Shown in pieces: positions 22,705-35,400 of a stretch of 64,000 nucleotides of DNA. The notes under the pieces were generated by a model. That model had not been told where the DNA came from and did no database searches. It saw only the letters and a list, made by a program, of their open reading frames with translations. Each line of letters begins with the position of its first letter. Position 1 is the stretch's first letter. Source of the DNA: Petrosia ficiformis. Lineage: Eukaryota; Porifera; Demospongiae; Haplosclerida; Petrosiidae. The translations under genes were made by a program, and so were the position numbers. The stretch covers positions 3,411,373 to 3,475,372 of the forward strand of contig OX345650.1 of the NCBI GenBank assembly GCA_947044365.1. Reading direction: 5' to 3'.

Positions 22705-25541
22705 TTAATATAATGCTAAATCTGGCACAGGTACACATTCATATTTGATAGCAATTTCATTACCTAACACACATTTATAGAATGCTATGTCACTGTTGTG
22801 TTCGGAATAATATAATCCCGAACTACTGAAAATACTTTTGAAAGCAAAGAAAGGGCTCGTTAATGGTTCTGTATTATGCAAACTGTTAGATGCTACATTT
22901 TCATATCGTGTTGTATGAATAACAGGATAGCAATAAGAGTAATCATGAGTCGTACAGTTAGCATATGGGCAGTGTGATACAGTAATATTCACAACAGTGA
23001 ATGGGTCATACATATACTCCATACATACATCATCTACACTGTAACATCCAACACCAGAACCTTCTTCATAATCTTCCTCTTGTGTGTCGTGGCCAATGAA
23101 TCTGACATGCTCAATTTCTCTATTTTTGAAACTACTTGTGACAACAACTCTTGTGGAATAACCGAAACAATAATTGATTTGTAAATGTATGTAGCAATAC
23201 ATAGCAGTGTCTATGTCATCTGTTTGTTGTAAAGTGTCAGTTGGTGGTGTTTTTGGTATACTGGAAACTTGTGTGAATGTGAAGAAATATATTGAATCAT
23301 CTCCTTCCATCCCTTTGGTGACACAGTCATCAATGGATGCATGAATTGGACCTAGCATTTCAGAAACACTTTCTGAAAGATTGTACGTGATAACAGCAGG
23401 TTGATAAGTATTAAAGTAATCATCCACAATTACACTCAACAGGCCAGAACAAGGTATGGAAATACACTGCTTTGATTCACCATGAACCAAACTTACAGCA
23501 CGAACAGATTGTCGAGTAGTGAAGGTAATCTGGCGATGAACTTCTGCATCATTCGGACTACCAGTTTGTGTGTTAAATACACGTGCTATTGTATAACATG
23601 TCTCTTCATCTCTGTATGCTATGATATATGTGATAGGTATGATATTTGGTATTTGAAAAGTAACAGAGTAACTGTGATTTGTTTCATGAATTTCAGGGGA
23701 GCTAGCTTGAAGTTGAAATATATCTACTGAAACATTGTAGACATACAATTGCAAATGAGCCAAATCATTGTATTCATAACTAGTACTGTTTGTACTAAAG
23801 AAGGTTATTACAGTAATCTCCATACTGGAATTCATAATAATTGGTTGTCCCAAGGTGTTCATCATTTGCAGTGAACCAAAAGACACTGCTGTCACACATG
23901 CAGGTAAAAGATTGTTCATTTGTCGTTTACTGACAGCTATCATAGGACTTGAAATGGCTTCTGTCAAAAAACTTGTTCTGACTCGACGAATGCTTTTATC
24001 TGAATTCATTTCAACGGGAAGAACTTGGAATTGACAATCTTCCAATGAAATCTGTCTGAAGTAACCTGCGGGAAAACTGATTAACGAGTCACCTTTATGA
24101 TTCGAAGGTTTAGACATAAACTCTGAAACAGAATTGTACCTTGTTAAATCAAATGAGCTCAAAAGCAAAGAGCTATTCTTCGGAAGAGTATAAGTTTCTG
24201 ATTGCATCTCCAAGAGCTGAATGAAGATGAGGTTGATTGTGCCAGGTATAATGGGAAATGTAGATTGATATGGTGCGTATGATGTAATGGATGTAGCTAC
24301 ATCCACTTCATATTGTAAACCTGACATTGTGAATCCAAACATGCCATATCTATCTGTATAGACTATGTTAGTACCATCAACTAGTATGGGAGCTAATACA
24401 ACTGGTGAATCTTGGGGATCCTTCACTAGTCCAACAAAAGACACAGTAATATTGCATGGCTTACATCCACATCTACTAACGATATGTGAAAACAGCAACA
24501 AGGGTTTGTTTTGACATTGATACTCCATGTCATAATATTGGAGGGGCTGACAGCAGCATCGAGTAGTGCCATTTTCACAAGGACCTTGATAAGCAGTACA
24601 CTGATTCATAGAACATGAACCAATATCAACATTCGTAGCGGTAATTTCATTTCCATTGTAGTAAAATAAATTACATGGCTCAGCCAGTGAGACATAATGA
24701 TTCAGAGGTGTATCAGAACACATCTCTAATAAAATTAATATATAAAAATGGCATTATAAAATGATTTATCATGATTAATACTTACCTGACTGCCAAAGGT
24801 AATAGGGGTCTGTGAGGGGTACTGAAAAATAAGAATAATTTGGCATTAACAGTAATAGCTAACTACGAACTGAACAAACACTATAAAGTTAACTGTCAAA
24901 ATGCCTTTCAGTTTTATACCACCACTGATGAAGATTGCTGTAAAGCGTCTTGACTAGATTACAACAAAAAGTGTTTAATTATTTGAAGTGCCAATATACA
25001 TTAAGCTATGTACATATAATTTATTGACTTATCTAAACCTTCTCATCATCACATAAAACGATATATTTCATTGGTCATTATAGTCTGGTACCCGTCCCTT
25101 CCCATAGAGGAGGAAGATTCTGGTGACATATGTAAACAATGCTCGTGTAAATGGAATGCAATTAAGGCAGAATCAACTATGTATTTCGCCATCTTTTTGT
25201 GTAGGAATGCTATTCGCACCTACATAATTACAAATAACAATGTAGCTGGAATGTTGCTACAGAGCATAGCATTATGCTACATATGTCATCAAAACCCTTC
25301 CTCTTCTATGCGAAGGGGTGAATATCAGACTATGGTCATTATGTTATCATCTTAATCTTAACATTATTTTAATGTGATTGATACACTCACTTCTTCTTCC
25401 TTCTAGAGGATTTTCTGCCGTATATAGTACACCAAATATAACAGACACGGATACAAGTGTGCCAACAATGACAACCATCAATAAAGGCACAGTCAGGCAT
25501 TTTTGCAATGCCATAATATAAGATGGAGCAGCAACTCCCAA
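22705..25541 (-). CDS. CILP-like membrane-anchored extracellular protein
   Basis: Three exons: 25391-25541, 24786-24821 and 22705-24725, in phase. There are two in-frame start codons, at 25541 (735 aa) and 25514 (726 aa); the second directly precedes the hydrophobic segment and is preferred. A hydrophobic stretch (about residues 8-33) is an uncleaved signal anchor or a signal peptide. The ectodomain has a Cys-rich start (CENGTTRCCC, then CGCKPC), a carboxypeptidase-regulatory-like repeat (TDRYGMFGFTMSG), and later 'CISIPCSGLLSV'. The order CGC-x-PC, regulatory-like domain, then C-x-PCSG resembles the central and C-terminal part of cartilage intermediate layer proteins. Thrombospondin and Ig domains of vertebrate CILP are absent. 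Many NxS/T sites are consistent with an extracellular location. The family call is from remembered motifs; the matrix role is inferred. Confidence 0.75.
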
Positions 25542-25898
25542 ATGTAACAGTGATGTTCAGGGGTGATATTTTAGATATGAAATTATTGTGGTTTGAACAC
25601 AATACAAGAATCATGTTGTTTATACATAACATGTACAATTAGTGAGTAAAAGTGACTAGAAGGCTGGAAACATGATTCTGTCATGTGGGTTATTTCTCTT
25701 TCGTATATACAACAGCTGAATATTATCTGAATAACCCAAACTGTTAATTGAGCTAAGAATAAATAATTATATTTTGTAATAATTATTAAAATAATGTTGA
25801 CGTGATCTTGCATAAAAATGTAAATGATAATTATATAGATCTTTTAAAAACAAACAATGTACAAGTCATGTGCAGTTTATAGATATGAATGTATGAAA

Positions 25899-28800
25899 CT
25901 ATTTTGTGTTCAGATTAAAAATCTCTTCAAGGAATTTTTCCGTATACTACAGTAAAGAGAGAGAAGTAAGTCAATGTAGCATTGTAGTACATAGATCAAT
26001 AAAATATACACAGTGACAAATGTTCATACGATATTATCATAAATACACATTTAGATTTCTGTACTGTTTTGTACTGTATAGCAGCACATTTTCAAGGCTT
26101 GAAAATGCCCAATATATTGAAATTCACAAATTAAAAAAGAAGGATAGAAACATATGCACAGGTATATGATGTTGATCGATATTTTTGTGAATAGATATGG
26201 AAATTGCATTTTATGCTGTGAAATTTCCCTCTATACAATATACATGTAATGGTATTTGTAAAGTTTTGATCAGCTAATAATTATATGAAAGATTGAAATA
26301 TTAAAAACATTTTTTGATGCTAAAATTATTAAAGAAGACATTTCTCAATCAACATTCCTGTATATTCTTCAGTTTGGGTATTAGTGAATATACTGACCTT
26401 TCTTTCTGGTAGACATGGTCCAAGTGCCTCTATTAGTAGTGTGTCTCCCTCAACTGTTGTCTTAAAGTCTTTCAGGGATACTTTAGAATCATGATCATGA
26501 TCCTATACAATATGTAAGTATAACATATAGATACATGTATTACATGTTATAGAATGCTACATGTATATATACATGTTAATATACATCTATAATGTACATT
26601 ATAATTATGCAAATGAGCATAATTATTATACTAATTACTCAGATAATAAAGAAATTTTTATGATATAAATGTTAGGTAGGCCTGCAAATTTTAATACTAC
26701 ATACAGTAGATCAAAATGTATTTATACTGTATACATTATTATTACTTTACCATTTTCTTGATCATCATTTCAATTAGATCTTTTATTCCTTCTTCTGGAT
26801 CTTCTTCAGTTGGTTGCTATGTGATAGAACATGGATACATGTACATGTACATGTATGCTAAATCTATTATGCATAGTTGTATTTAAAATTAGAACAAACA
26901 GTCGCAGTTTAGCAGTTTAATTATTAACCCTTAGAGGACATTTCTCTTGTTGGAAAACCAGATATTGTCGGTGTAGCTGGTGCCAATTTGTAGTAGGGTC
27001 ACAGTTGCATGCTTAATCATGTAGATAGAGCTGTTACATCATACTGTATACTGATGTTGTACATGTATACATGTATTATATACTTACCTTGATCAGTGTG
27101 TTCTTTAGCATGAAAAACATTTCTTCACGTGTAATAAAACCATCACTATTCAAATCATAAATTGAAAAACAATCTACAAAATGCAATAACTATTAATTAT
27201 ATGTAAAAGAACAGTGGAGATATACTAATTAAACTAGACTAGCCTACAATACTGTAGCTCATAGATTTATTGTTACCTTAATAGCAGCCAATACACGATT
27301 ATCAACCAAATAAAATGTATACCTAATAAAACTATCTTTCATTATGATAACATTATACTAAATGTCATTCACATTCACCTCGAACTCAGAAAATGTTCAT
27401 AACTTTACTTTAAAAAGGTCTACAATCTTTTTACAAGTACCTTCACCATTTTCATACAATTATCCTTACCGTTCTTTTGTGTGCCAAATTTCAATCCATT
27501 GCTTCATTATTGATTTACGATATTAACCTTATGACATTAAACTATACATTATATTACATATAGTCATCCCATCCTAATTTTGAGGTCATCATAAATGTGA
27601 ACAGACTTCACATTGAATTTGCACATGAATGATAAGCTTACATTCAATCTTCTCATCAAGTGTTCCTCTTAGAAACATAGAGAGTCCTTTGATCCATTCC
27701 TCTTGATCTAAGAATCCATCTGAATCTTTATCAAATGCCTTGAACACTATAAAATCAATGATTTATTTGTAATACTAAAACATTATTATTATAAGTCTTT
27801 ACACAAAGCTGATCAACATGATGTCACTTATTTGAAGGGTGGGGTTGAATGTCTCTTGCTAATAATGTATGCTGTTTGTACCAGTACAGATAAAAAATTA
27901 CCTACAATATGCATACATTGGGTGGCCATGGGTACTGGGTCATTTATTTTATAACTACAAACAATAAAAATATTGCATTGAAGAAATAAATGCTTCTATT
28001 TCGTTTCTCCTTCAAAGAATAGTTTAAGAGGTTTCACTGAACTCTGCACTGACTTAAAAATTATTAATCTGAGTTACACTTCATTCTGTGTTTTAATATC
28101 ACTATCCAGAAGTCAGTGGACTTTGTGAATGAGTCACTTTATAGTAGTAAACTTTCTTCTCATGGAGGGTAGAGTCTAGTTCTGTTAGACTAGAGTATGT
28201 TATTGTGAACTAACATACCTTTATCCATGAAAAAGTCATCAGTCATTCCAAACCAGTCATGAAGAAGATCACAAAACTTCACACGATCAATCTTGTCAGT
28301 GGTTAGTGCATGATATCTGTATAATAATTTTAGGGTTTCCTCCTGTGTGACTGGAACATATAATGAGGATAATTAGTATAATTACACCATGTATTATAAT
28401 TATATAGATCTTTTGTTTGTCTTGTTCATTATATAGGGTAGATCCCATCAGCTATCAAGCTGGTTTTCAGTGATGCCCTGTGACAAACACAAGTACACTG
28501 AGGTATAGGTATAGGGGACCCAGTACTCCTATAGTCAGGCATGGCTTGACCCTTGCGTTTACGAGGAGACAGGAAAGGTACGTATAACAAACTTGTTCTG
28601 CACTTCAATGGCTTAGGGTGGGGCTGAATGCCAGTATGAAACCACACGTCCCATATGAAATAGTTGCTATGGATGTGGAAAGGACATTACCAGCCAGGCG
28701 AGTAACAGATACAATATGCCAACAATTAAACAGAGCTTACTTGATCCTTCATGATAGCTGTTAAAGGTGTAATGGATCATTATAACAGATGATAAACCAA

Positions 28801-29344
28801 CCTATCATATATCATAGGCAAACACAAAGATTTTCCAAAGCCTGTTGGCAAAACCGCAAATACATCTCAACCTAGTACAAAACTAGTTATAAAGTTTTCT
28901 ATTCTTCCTTTAGAACGTACCCCAGTCGCTTAGCTGCTTCTGCTAGTAATTCTTTCATTGTCTGCTGGTTATAATTAACAAATTATGAATAATTTCCTCT
29001 ACTGCAGAACAAGTTTGGTATACGTACTTTTCCTGACCCTTCGTAACGCAAGGGTCAGGCCACGTCTGACTAGTACTCCTAGTCATGCAACACTGAACAA
29101 TTCCCACTATATTGATTTTCCTGCTCAGTGTTGCATAACTTCATTAGCAAACTGAGTGGCAGACCACTCAGCCACTACTGACCCCAATCTTGACAATATG
29201 AAATAGAAATTATTGACTCTATTTGTACATATTGTACTGTGTGATCACTCAATATAATTTTGGTTACCTACAGTGTGATACTTTGTACAGTGTCTCAGCT
29301 TGCTTCAGCAAATTCTTTCTTTCAATCGCATTAGGTACAGCCAT
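25899..29344 (-). CDS. CLXN: Calaxin (EF-hand calcium-binding protein 1)
   Basis: Ciliary calcium sensor; in other animals calaxin binds outer-arm dynein and tunes flagellar beating. Exons: 29272-29344, 28219-28350, 27642-27746, 27088-27173, 26751-26816, 26398-26502 and probably 25899-25946. They give about 204 aa (human 211). EF loops are [12 protein letters not shown] (about 73-84), [12 protein letters not shown] (about 110-121) and [12 protein letters not shown] (about 155-166). Other hallmarks are [37 protein letters not shown] and [11 protein letters not shown]. Loop 3 has Ser where Gly is usual at position 6. The last exon is tentative; it follows a good pyrimidine tract, but read-through from exon 6 would also give a short tail. 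Exon 1 uses donor GTAGGT, which makes the phase agree. Intron 1 holds a RecQ-carrying element. The gene is divergent from NMT. Confidence 0.92.
27385..27610 (+). repeat. Dispersed repeat, family B
   Basis: Copy in calaxin intron 3. It carries 'tccatcattttcatacaatt'-type sequence and 'cctaattttgaggtcatcat'. It is the complement of 16360-16590. Confidence 0.65.
28532..29072 (-). mobile_element. Mutator-like non-autonomous element carrying a RecQ fragment
   Basis: Ends TAGTCAGGC... and ...GTCTGACTA are inverted and match the foldback element at 12154-12240. They are flanked by perfect 9-bp repeats GTACTCCTA (28523-28531 and 29073-29081). The interior contains a decayed RecQ helicase piece and no transposase. 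It sits in calaxin intron 1. Confidence 0.85.
28801..28958 (-). pseudogene. RecQ-like helicase fragment, decayed
   Basis: From 28958 the minus strand reads [19 protein letters not shown] followed by a stop. After a frame change it reads '[32 protein letters not shown]'. GFGKS is the Walker A motif, and the stops fit point mutations of Gln and Arg codons. The segment corresponds to the same N-terminal part of the RecQ core as 12587-12865 but differs in sequence. Confidence 0.75.
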
Positions 29345-29425
29345 GTTGAATTTGAAGTTTCGTATCTTAGCAACAGATCACGTGGTTATCAGATGATTTT
29401 TAAAATCTATTAACACGTGGATTAA
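29345..29425. promoter_or_regulatory. 81-bp divergent promoter, calaxin and NMT
   Basis: The two start codons face away from each other with only 81 bp between them, so both 5' UTRs and core promoters must share or overlap this stretch. It contains two CACGTG E-box hexamers (around 29380 and 29415) and no TATA box. The tight head-to-head layout suggests a bidirectional promoter. Confidence 0.7.
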
Positions 29426-32400
29426 ATGGCAGAAGCTACAGATCCTTCGACTGATCCCCCCTCAACGGATCCCTCAACAGATCCCCCAACGAATCCCTCA
29501 GCAGATCCTTCAACGGATCCCTCGACAGATCCTTCAACAGATCCCAATAAAAGAGAAGATGAAGAGCAAGAAATACAGGGTAAGGATACAAATGAGCCTA
29601 GTGATATCTCAACAAATATTGGAAATGTTGGAAAGTCAGCCAAAAAGTCAAAGAAGAAGAAGAAGGACAGAAAAGGTATGTAGATATAACTGTTCTTAGA
29701 TTGATTAGCTTAGAATACTGCCACACCTTTGAAGGTTACTATATATATAGTTCAAAAACAAGAAAAGTATCCCTATGATTATCATTATTGATCGCCACTA
29801 GTGTCTTTACTTGTGTACTCTGAACGAAAAAGTGTAATTCTATTCTTGGTACACAGAATTGATTGGTTCTATCTATCATAGCTGATGACTTTCTCATATC
29901 TGAAAATCAATAGCTTTATCATAGTTAATTTTTTCCTACTTTTCTAAGATTGTTGCATAATGTCTCTACTGCAACAGCTCCTACTGGTCTGGACAGTAGC
30001 TCAATCGTGCATTCTTTTATCTGGTATGCCCATTAATTGACTGAGCCCCTGGAATAACACAACTTCCTTACGTATACAACGCGTATGTGCACAAACATAT
30101 GCATGTATATTTGTTTATATAAAAAAAATAAAAAAATATATATAGTTTGAACCCATGGGAAAGCAATCATAGGGATGGCCCTGTGGGATATAAAAATTAG
30201 TGGTGTCAGTAAGAATCTCATGTCATAACATTTTTCCATAGGTGAAGGGGCTGGAGGGAGTGAACCCACAGTACTAACTGCTCGTAACTTACAGGAAATT
30301 ATCAGTAAACTCTCAATAGAGGATGGCAACAAAGGACATGAGTTTTGGAACACCCAACCTGTACCAAAATTAGGTTTGTACATGTATGTTAAATCATAGA
30401 TAATTTAGAAAAGGAAGGATTGGAAATGGTACATGTACATTGTATATGGTAATATACTATAGTGATTATACACGTAAGTAATTTTCACGATGAATGATTG
30501 ACATGTATCCGAATGACGCACACACTAACCATTGTTGAGCCAATTTGGCCCATGCATCAAAACGTTATCAAGCTATCTGTCACAGTGAGTATCTGATTGT
30601 TGAGCATTGGATGTGGGTTTGTATGCCATTTGCAATCCTTTCCTTAATCATTTTGAATGTGCATTGTAAGCAATATATTTCTATACATATATACAACTTT
30701 CATGTATGCCCAGTGGTACATGTGTAGTAGTTACATGTATTTTGGCCCTTTCATTGCACAGATGAAAATGTAATAGAAGCTGGACCGATTGAACCTGATA
30801 AGGAGCATATTAGACAAGAACCTTTTTCTTTACCAGACAATTTTCTTTGGGATGAAATTGACCTATCAGATAAAGGACAGGTACATATACATGTACATGT
30901 AAATAATACAGTTGTACAATGTACATGTACTTTGTAATGTTAATGATGTAGTTATCATACATTACTAAAATCCTTTTCAGTAAGTACAATGTACATTATT
31001 TGATACTTTAGTTATTCATATTTTACAGTATTAATGTTAGATTACATGTACTTGTATATGATAATCCTTGTATAATGTTTATATGTAATCTCAATGATAA
31101 AGTATGTACATGTACAGGAGTCCATGATGGAGAGCGGTAAGAAAGGAGTAGGAGTGTGAAGTGCCCGCGCGTTAACAAGATTTTCTTTCAGCCTAGCTTG
31201 GCTAGCGGATATACTATTTTTAGAACACGTTCTGACCGCGCCCAATGTTTACATCCACGCCCATCAGTCACGTTGTTTTAAGATTAAGAAATTTGTCAGT
31301 GTGTTGTTACCAACATCCGTGGTGGCTACTTCAGCAGTTAGGGATGCGTATTCCTCTGCTTCTTCGATGAAGCGCTTCAAATGCATTAATGTGAAGACAT
31401 CACTACCAGGCACTCCTTCTTTTGCCAACGCAAAGCTTCTCAAACTGTTTCTAACTGGAGTCAGAACGTTGGAAGAACACCTGGCGGCCAGTCTGGGAGA
31501 TCTTTGTGGAGTAAGGACGGGTGAATAGGTCGACGACACTCATTGGTGACGCAATTTCATTGAGCAAGCATGAGCACGAGGAAAATGCTTTGAGCGCGGT
31601 CAGGAACATGTTCTAAAAATAGTATATCCGCTAGCCAAGTTAGGCTGAAAGAAAATCTCATTAACACGTGGGCGCTTCACACTCCTACTCCTTTCTTACC
31701 GCTCTCCATCTGACATGTACTATATCAGAGAGTGTACAAAGATGAAGAATCAGACATGAACGTAATTATGAATCAAGGAAATAAAACAACAACAACATGT
31801 ACGTGTACATTGGTGTTTTTGATAAGCTCATATGGCACACCATTGGCCCAAAGAGGTTCTTATTTGGCACTGCACAGTTCTCTCTTTGAGCCAGTGAAGC
31901 AGCTAATTACATTGTATTGTCACTAACAGCATTAACGTTTTGTTAATTAGCTCAAGAAATATTTCCAATGGCGCACACGCTAACCATTTTTAACCCGATT
32001 TGGCCCATGCTTCAAAACCTATCAAAAAACTCTGATACATGTACATTGTATAATGTAACATGTACATGTACAAATTCTAGTGCAAAGTTTGGTACTCTGA
32101 CAGTATTGAAGCACCAGCCTGAGGGTGGTTATTCTTCTTGAAAGCCAAAGCATGTACTATTGCTCTTAGTAATTAAATTCACAAGTTAAAAAATTTAATT
32201 AAGATTGTATAGTTATGTCAGCTGCATTTCCAGTTTCAGTATCTCCTTTGATGACTGTCAAATTGTAAATGTACATGTACTTACATGTACTTACATGTAC
32301 AGTATCTGTTTATAGCTTATAAACTAGACAAGAACATACAGATGTACTGTATATGTACAAAATATATGTACATGTACATAGTACAGACATTTAGTATAAA

Positions 32401-35400
32401 TACAACTGTACATGTACTGTATATGATAGTGTACATGTACAATGATATACTGTTAGCAAAATTATTATTATTATTATTATTATTACATGCATGTATTTTA
32501 AAGAGATGTAATGGCCTTCTTTGTTTATTCTTATAGCTATGTGAATTGTACACTCTACTAAATGAGAATTATGTAGAAGATGACGATAATATGTTTAGAT
32601 TTGACTACTCTCCAGAGTTTCTTTTATGGGCGCTACAGCCACCAGGTTGGAAGAAGTCTTGGCATTGCGGAGTAAGAGTAGCAACCAATAAGAAATTAGT
32701 TGGATTCATTAGTGCTGTACCAGCTAATATTAAGATCAGGGATCAGTAAGTCTTTCATGTACATGTAGTTGAGGAAGTTGTGTCATTCTACAGGCTTATT
32801 ATACATATACTTATTATTTTGATGATCCACTCTCCTTGGATCTTGTAGAACTGTAGGATTACATACATGTATGTACTAGTGTTGTTTTAGTTTGACAATA
32901 ATGACCACTTTTAGTTATAGTATGTCTAGTTTATCACAATCTTAGTTATAGTCATAGTTAAATAACTAAAATAATATTAGGCTTACTAAAAGGGTTTTAG
33001 TTTTAGTTAACTAACTAAAATTGGCCATTATTGGCCATTTTTCATTTTAGTTAGTTATACAACATGTAGTTATTGCAATATACTTGTATTTAGTTATACA
33101 TGTAGTTTAGTTAACTAGAAGTCACAGTGCCTTACTAAAAGGGGCTTTAGTTATAGTTAACTAAAACAACACTAATGTATTCATGTATCTATTGTAGATC
33201 CATTTTCTACACAAGCTACAAGCATGTACAATGTAGCTTTCTTCCTGCTGGTCTGTAGCTTGATTGCATGTTCTTTTACGTGTTACATGTACACTCATTA
33301 ATTGACTGAGGCCCCAGAATGACGCAACTTACACATGTATATGTACATGTATATTAAACCCCTTGGAACACAATCATAGTGGATTTATTTCAATAAATTC
33401 AGTCATTAAATCAGTTTTTGAAGTGTCCACCAAAACATCTGGACAAAACAATATTTAACCAGCAAGTCTCATGAACCAACCACATTGTACCCATTAATAC
33501 ATGTACATGTAAAGGTTATTCATATTCACCTTGTCTTCAGAAAAATGTTCATAACTTTAGTTTGGAATGACCAACAATCTTTTTACCTGTACCATTTTCA
33601 TATAATTATCCTTCCCGTTTTTTTGTGTACATGTATGTCAAATTTCAATTCACTGCTTCATTATTGAGTTACAGTATAATCATGTATTAACCTTATGACA
33701 TTAAACTATACATTATAATGACTATATTACATATAAAGTCATCACGTCTTAATTTTGAGGACATTGTAAATATGAATAGACTTTAATTAAGCTGCTATGA
33801 ATATGTAATTTTTATTTACTTCAGCCGGCAGTTGATGGTAGAGATCAATTTTTTATGTGTCCACAAGAGACTACGATCTAAAAGGGTGGCCCCTGTACTT
33901 ATAAAAGAGATTACTAGAAGAGTAAACATGGAAGGAATATTTCAAGCAGTATATACCGCTGGTATTGTGTTACCTAAACCAGTTTCTATATGTAGGTGAG
34001 TGGACATCAGTTATTACTGGGGCTGTAATGAATATTCACTGTGTTTGGATATTTGCTTGTTATTTTATTTTTAACTTGTGAAATTATACATGTAAATGCA
34101 GTGACATGACTGAGGGAGAAGACTAGTTTCTTGCTCTATATTACCAGCTTTCTACACCTGTAGAGTACTGAATGGATAGTTTTAATACTTTGTATTTATC
34201 AAGTAATTGTATTTTGCCTTTTGAAATACATTTTCAATGTATTTCAAGTGGCACACATACTAACCATTTTTGAGCCCATGATTTAAAACGAATCAAAAAC
34301 TGTGTATTCATTAGTTGCCATGTCCTTTCAACAGTGCCAGTAATGTCAGTAAATGTAACTCCTTCAATACTTACACATTACATAGTGAGATTAGGATATT
34401 CGCTACCTCATTAAAATTCATAGGACACACCCCTCAATCCTAGGGTCTTGTCATTAGGGTTTTAATTTGTGTCAAATTAAACCATTTCCACGCCCACTTC
34501 CAGTAGCGTATATTCTACTTGATCCTGAGGTTTTACAACAAACATACATTGTATATACATGTATTGGATACAATTATTATCAATACCTCAGTAAAACATC
34601 ATACAGTATGTACAGAGTGGTAGAGCTGGGTGATACTGTTATATCATGATACTCATAGTTTATAAAGAATAATAAAAACATTTTAAAAAAATGAAAGAGT
34701 ATGTAGGGACATACATCAAAACTGAAAAAAGCACAGGAACAAGATTGGGATGGTGCCTTGCTTTGGCAAAAAAATTTAAGTACTACTTTCACATAACGAC
34801 CATACATAAGTATCTCTTCTTTGTGTTTTGCCTTAACGCTAGCTATATATACTTATGTAGGGTTGTTATGTGGAAGTGGTGTTTAAATTTGTTGCCAAAG
34901 CAAGGCACCATCCCAATCTTGCTCCTGTGCTTTTTTTGGTTTTGATATATATCTCTATAACAATATTCATTTTTTACAATGTTTTATTATTCTTGTTTTG
35001 ATTCTATTTTTAAATAACTTGGTATAATAATATGTCGGTAAATTGCTGATCAAATACGTGATGACTATTCTGTTTCATTTATAGCATTGATATTTTCTGC
35101 AGGAATGGTTTCCAGAAGGAGACAGTACTCAAAATTTACTGCAATATTATAATTATTCTTTGTTAATTAATATTACTATCAGAGAGTACACTGGTACTCT
35201 CTTACGTAGGGTTGTTATGTGGAAGTGGTGTTTAGTGTGGAAGTGCTTTTTCGGTTTTGATATATATTCCTAAATACTCTTTCATTTTTAAAAATGTTTT
35301 TTATTTTTCTTGTGTAATTATAACTATTTATATATATATACATATCATATCTAATACACTGATAATATCAGTAATATAATCAATGAAGTTCATAAATAAT

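Noticed and set aside
29422..29643. Minus-strand ORF rich in GSVEGS repeats
   Set aside because: Shadow of the DPST repeat in NMT exon 1; a tandem repeat without stops stays open on both strands.
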